This document shows, piece after piece, positions 4,202 to 5,081 of a stretch of DNA of 5,081 nucleotides. The stretch spans positions 1 through 5,081 of the forward strand of contig JAKAHE010000154.1 in assembly GCA_021815285.1 (NCBI GenBank). Reading direction: 5' to 3'. The notes under the pieces are model-generated. The model was not told where the DNA came from. It was given only the letters and a program-made list of their open reading frames with translations, and did not search any database. This DNA is from Nitrospirota bacterium. Its GTDB lineage: Bacteria; Nitrospirota; JACRHJ01. Both the position numbers and the translations under genes were made by a program. Numbering within the stretch: position 1 is the first letter of the stretch; each line of letters starts with the position of its first letter.

Positions 4202-5081
4202 CGCCAGTATCTTCTTGTCAACCTTCTTCTTTCTAAGCCGTATCGAAACCGGCGTAACCTCCACCAGCTCGTCGTCCCGGAGGAACTCAAGCGCCTGCTC
4301 AAGGCTCATCTTCCTGGGCGGGATAATGCGGAGCGCCTCGTCGGAGCCCGATGCGCGCATGTTGGTAAGCTTCTTCTCTTTTGTGACATTCACGCCCATG
4401 TCGTCTTCGCGGGCGTTCTCGCCGATTATCATGCCTTCGTAGACCTCCGTGCCGGGGTCTATGAATATCTCTCCCCTGGGCTGGAGGTTGAATATCGCGT
4501 AACCCGTGGCCTTGCCGCGCCTGTCAGCGATAAGCGCGCCCGTGGAACGCCCGGATATTTCGCCGGACCACGGACGGTATCCCAGGAACAGCGTGTTTAA
4601 TATTCCCGTTCCGCGCGTATCGGAGAGGAATTCCGAGCGGAAGCCTATGAGTCCGCGAGAGGGTATCTCGAATTCCATGCGCACCCGGCCCGTGCCGTGG
4701 TTCACCATCTTCATCATCTTGCCGCGCCGGACTCCAAGTTTCTGCGTCACGACGCCGATGTGCTCCTCCGGCGCATCGACAAGCAGCAGCTCATAAGGCT
4801 CTGAGCGCACTCCGTCGATTGTTTTTTCGATTATCTCCGGACGCGAGACGGCAAGCTCGAACCCTTCCCTTCGCATGGTCTCGATGAGTATCGCAAGCTG
4901 AAGCTCGCCCCGGCCCGACACCTTGAACGTGTCCGTGCTCTCAGTTGATTCGATACGTATGCTGACGTTGTATAGTATCTCCTTCTCCAAGCGTTCCTTC
5001 AGGTTCCGGCTCGTGACGAACTTTCCCTCCCTTCCGGCGAACGGAGAGTTGTTCACGGAGAAGTTCATGGAAAGTGTCGGC
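4193..5081 (-). CDS. typA: GTP-binding protein TypA/BipA, C-terminal half (runs off the right edge)
   Basis: This is a translation-factor GTPase of the EF-G family that binds 70S ribosomes and helps 50S assembly and stress or low-temperature growth. About 295 codons are present. The frame continues past the window end (PTLSMNFSV matches the interior of TypA, residue about 300 of roughly 600), so the Met at 5068 is internal and the GTPase domain with its G motifs lies outside. Counting from that Met, the domain-III-like region has [12 protein letters not shown] (10-21) and [19 protein letters not shown] (51-69). The EF-G domain-V-like region follows at about 91-150, with [13 protein letters not shown] (135-147). 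The TypA-specific C-terminal domain has [13 protein letters not shown] (208-220), [14 protein letters not shown] (232-245) and [18 protein letters not shown] (256-273), ending in a lysine-rich tail that would contact rRNA. It is convergent with the SET gene, four bases between stops. Confidence 0.97.
   Translation of the reverse strand, partial: PTLSMNFSVNNSPFAGREGKFVTSRNLKERLEKEILYNVSIRIESTESTDTFKVSGRGELQLAILIETMRREGFELAVSRPEIIEKTIDGVRSEPYELLLVDAPEEHIGVVTQKLGVRRGKMMKMVNHGTGRVRMEFEIPSRGLIGFRSEFLSDTRGTGILNTLFLGYRPWSGEISGRSTGALIADRRGKATGYAIFNLQPRGEIFIDPGTEVYEGMIIGENAREDDMGVNVTKEKKLTNMRASGSDEALRIIPPRKMSLEQALEFLRDDELVEVTPVSIRLRKKKVDKKILARF

Noticed and set aside
3619..4302. 227-codon minus-strand frame across the SET gene and the end of typA
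   Set aside because: It is antisense to the SET domain and out of frame with typA. It has no family-like motifs.
1..5081. CRISPR array, tRNA, rRNA, riboswitch or defence island
   Set aside because: There are no regularly spaced repeats, no cloverleaf or rRNA-like segment, no recognisable riboswitch core, and no defence-type genes. Genes fill nearly all of the window.

Overview
The window reads as ordinary chromosomal DNA from a hopanoid-making, Gram-negative-type bacterium. Third positions are GC-rich, yet isoleucine is very often ATA. That codon habit, the hairpin repeats and the gene set would fit Nitrospirota, Desulfobacterota ('Deltaproteobacteria') or a related candidate phylum. The phylum cannot be fixed from this sequence.

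Layout. Bases 1-136 hold what may be the last 24 codons of an IS200-like (Y1) transposase, two perfect hairpins, and then an exact-consensus sigma-70 promoter (TTGACA, 16 bp, TATAAT). That promoter should drive shc (squalene-hopene cyclase, 224-2302, 692 aa). A 124-bp gap carrying a 9-bp palindromic hairpin separates shc from hpnG (hopanoid-associated nucleoside phosphorylase, 2427-3179). The next gene (3242-3526) encodes a 94-residue protein resembling the DUF4242 ferredoxin-like family and has its own good promoter. A 149-bp spacer with T8 and T9 tracts leads to a small SET-domain protein methyltransferase (3676-4188). On the minus strand, running in from the right edge, is the C-terminal half of the ribosome-associated GTPase TypA/BipA (4193-5081). 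It converges on the SET gene with only 4 bp between stop codons.

How the genes work together. Shc cyclises squalene to hopene/hopanol. HpnG acts later, removing adenine from adenosylhopane on the way to ribosylhopane and bacteriohopanetetrol-type lipids. The radical-SAM enzyme that links the two steps (HpnH) is not in the window, so it must lie elsewhere. The DUF4242-like, SET and TypA genes have no evident metabolic link to hopanoids and appear to be separate transcription units.

I did not find an obviously new multi-gene system. The most interesting signals are regulatory: the consensus promoter abutting REP-like/transposon-end sequence, the long T tracts just upstream of a SET gene that lacks a Shine-Dalgarno site, and the SET protein itself.
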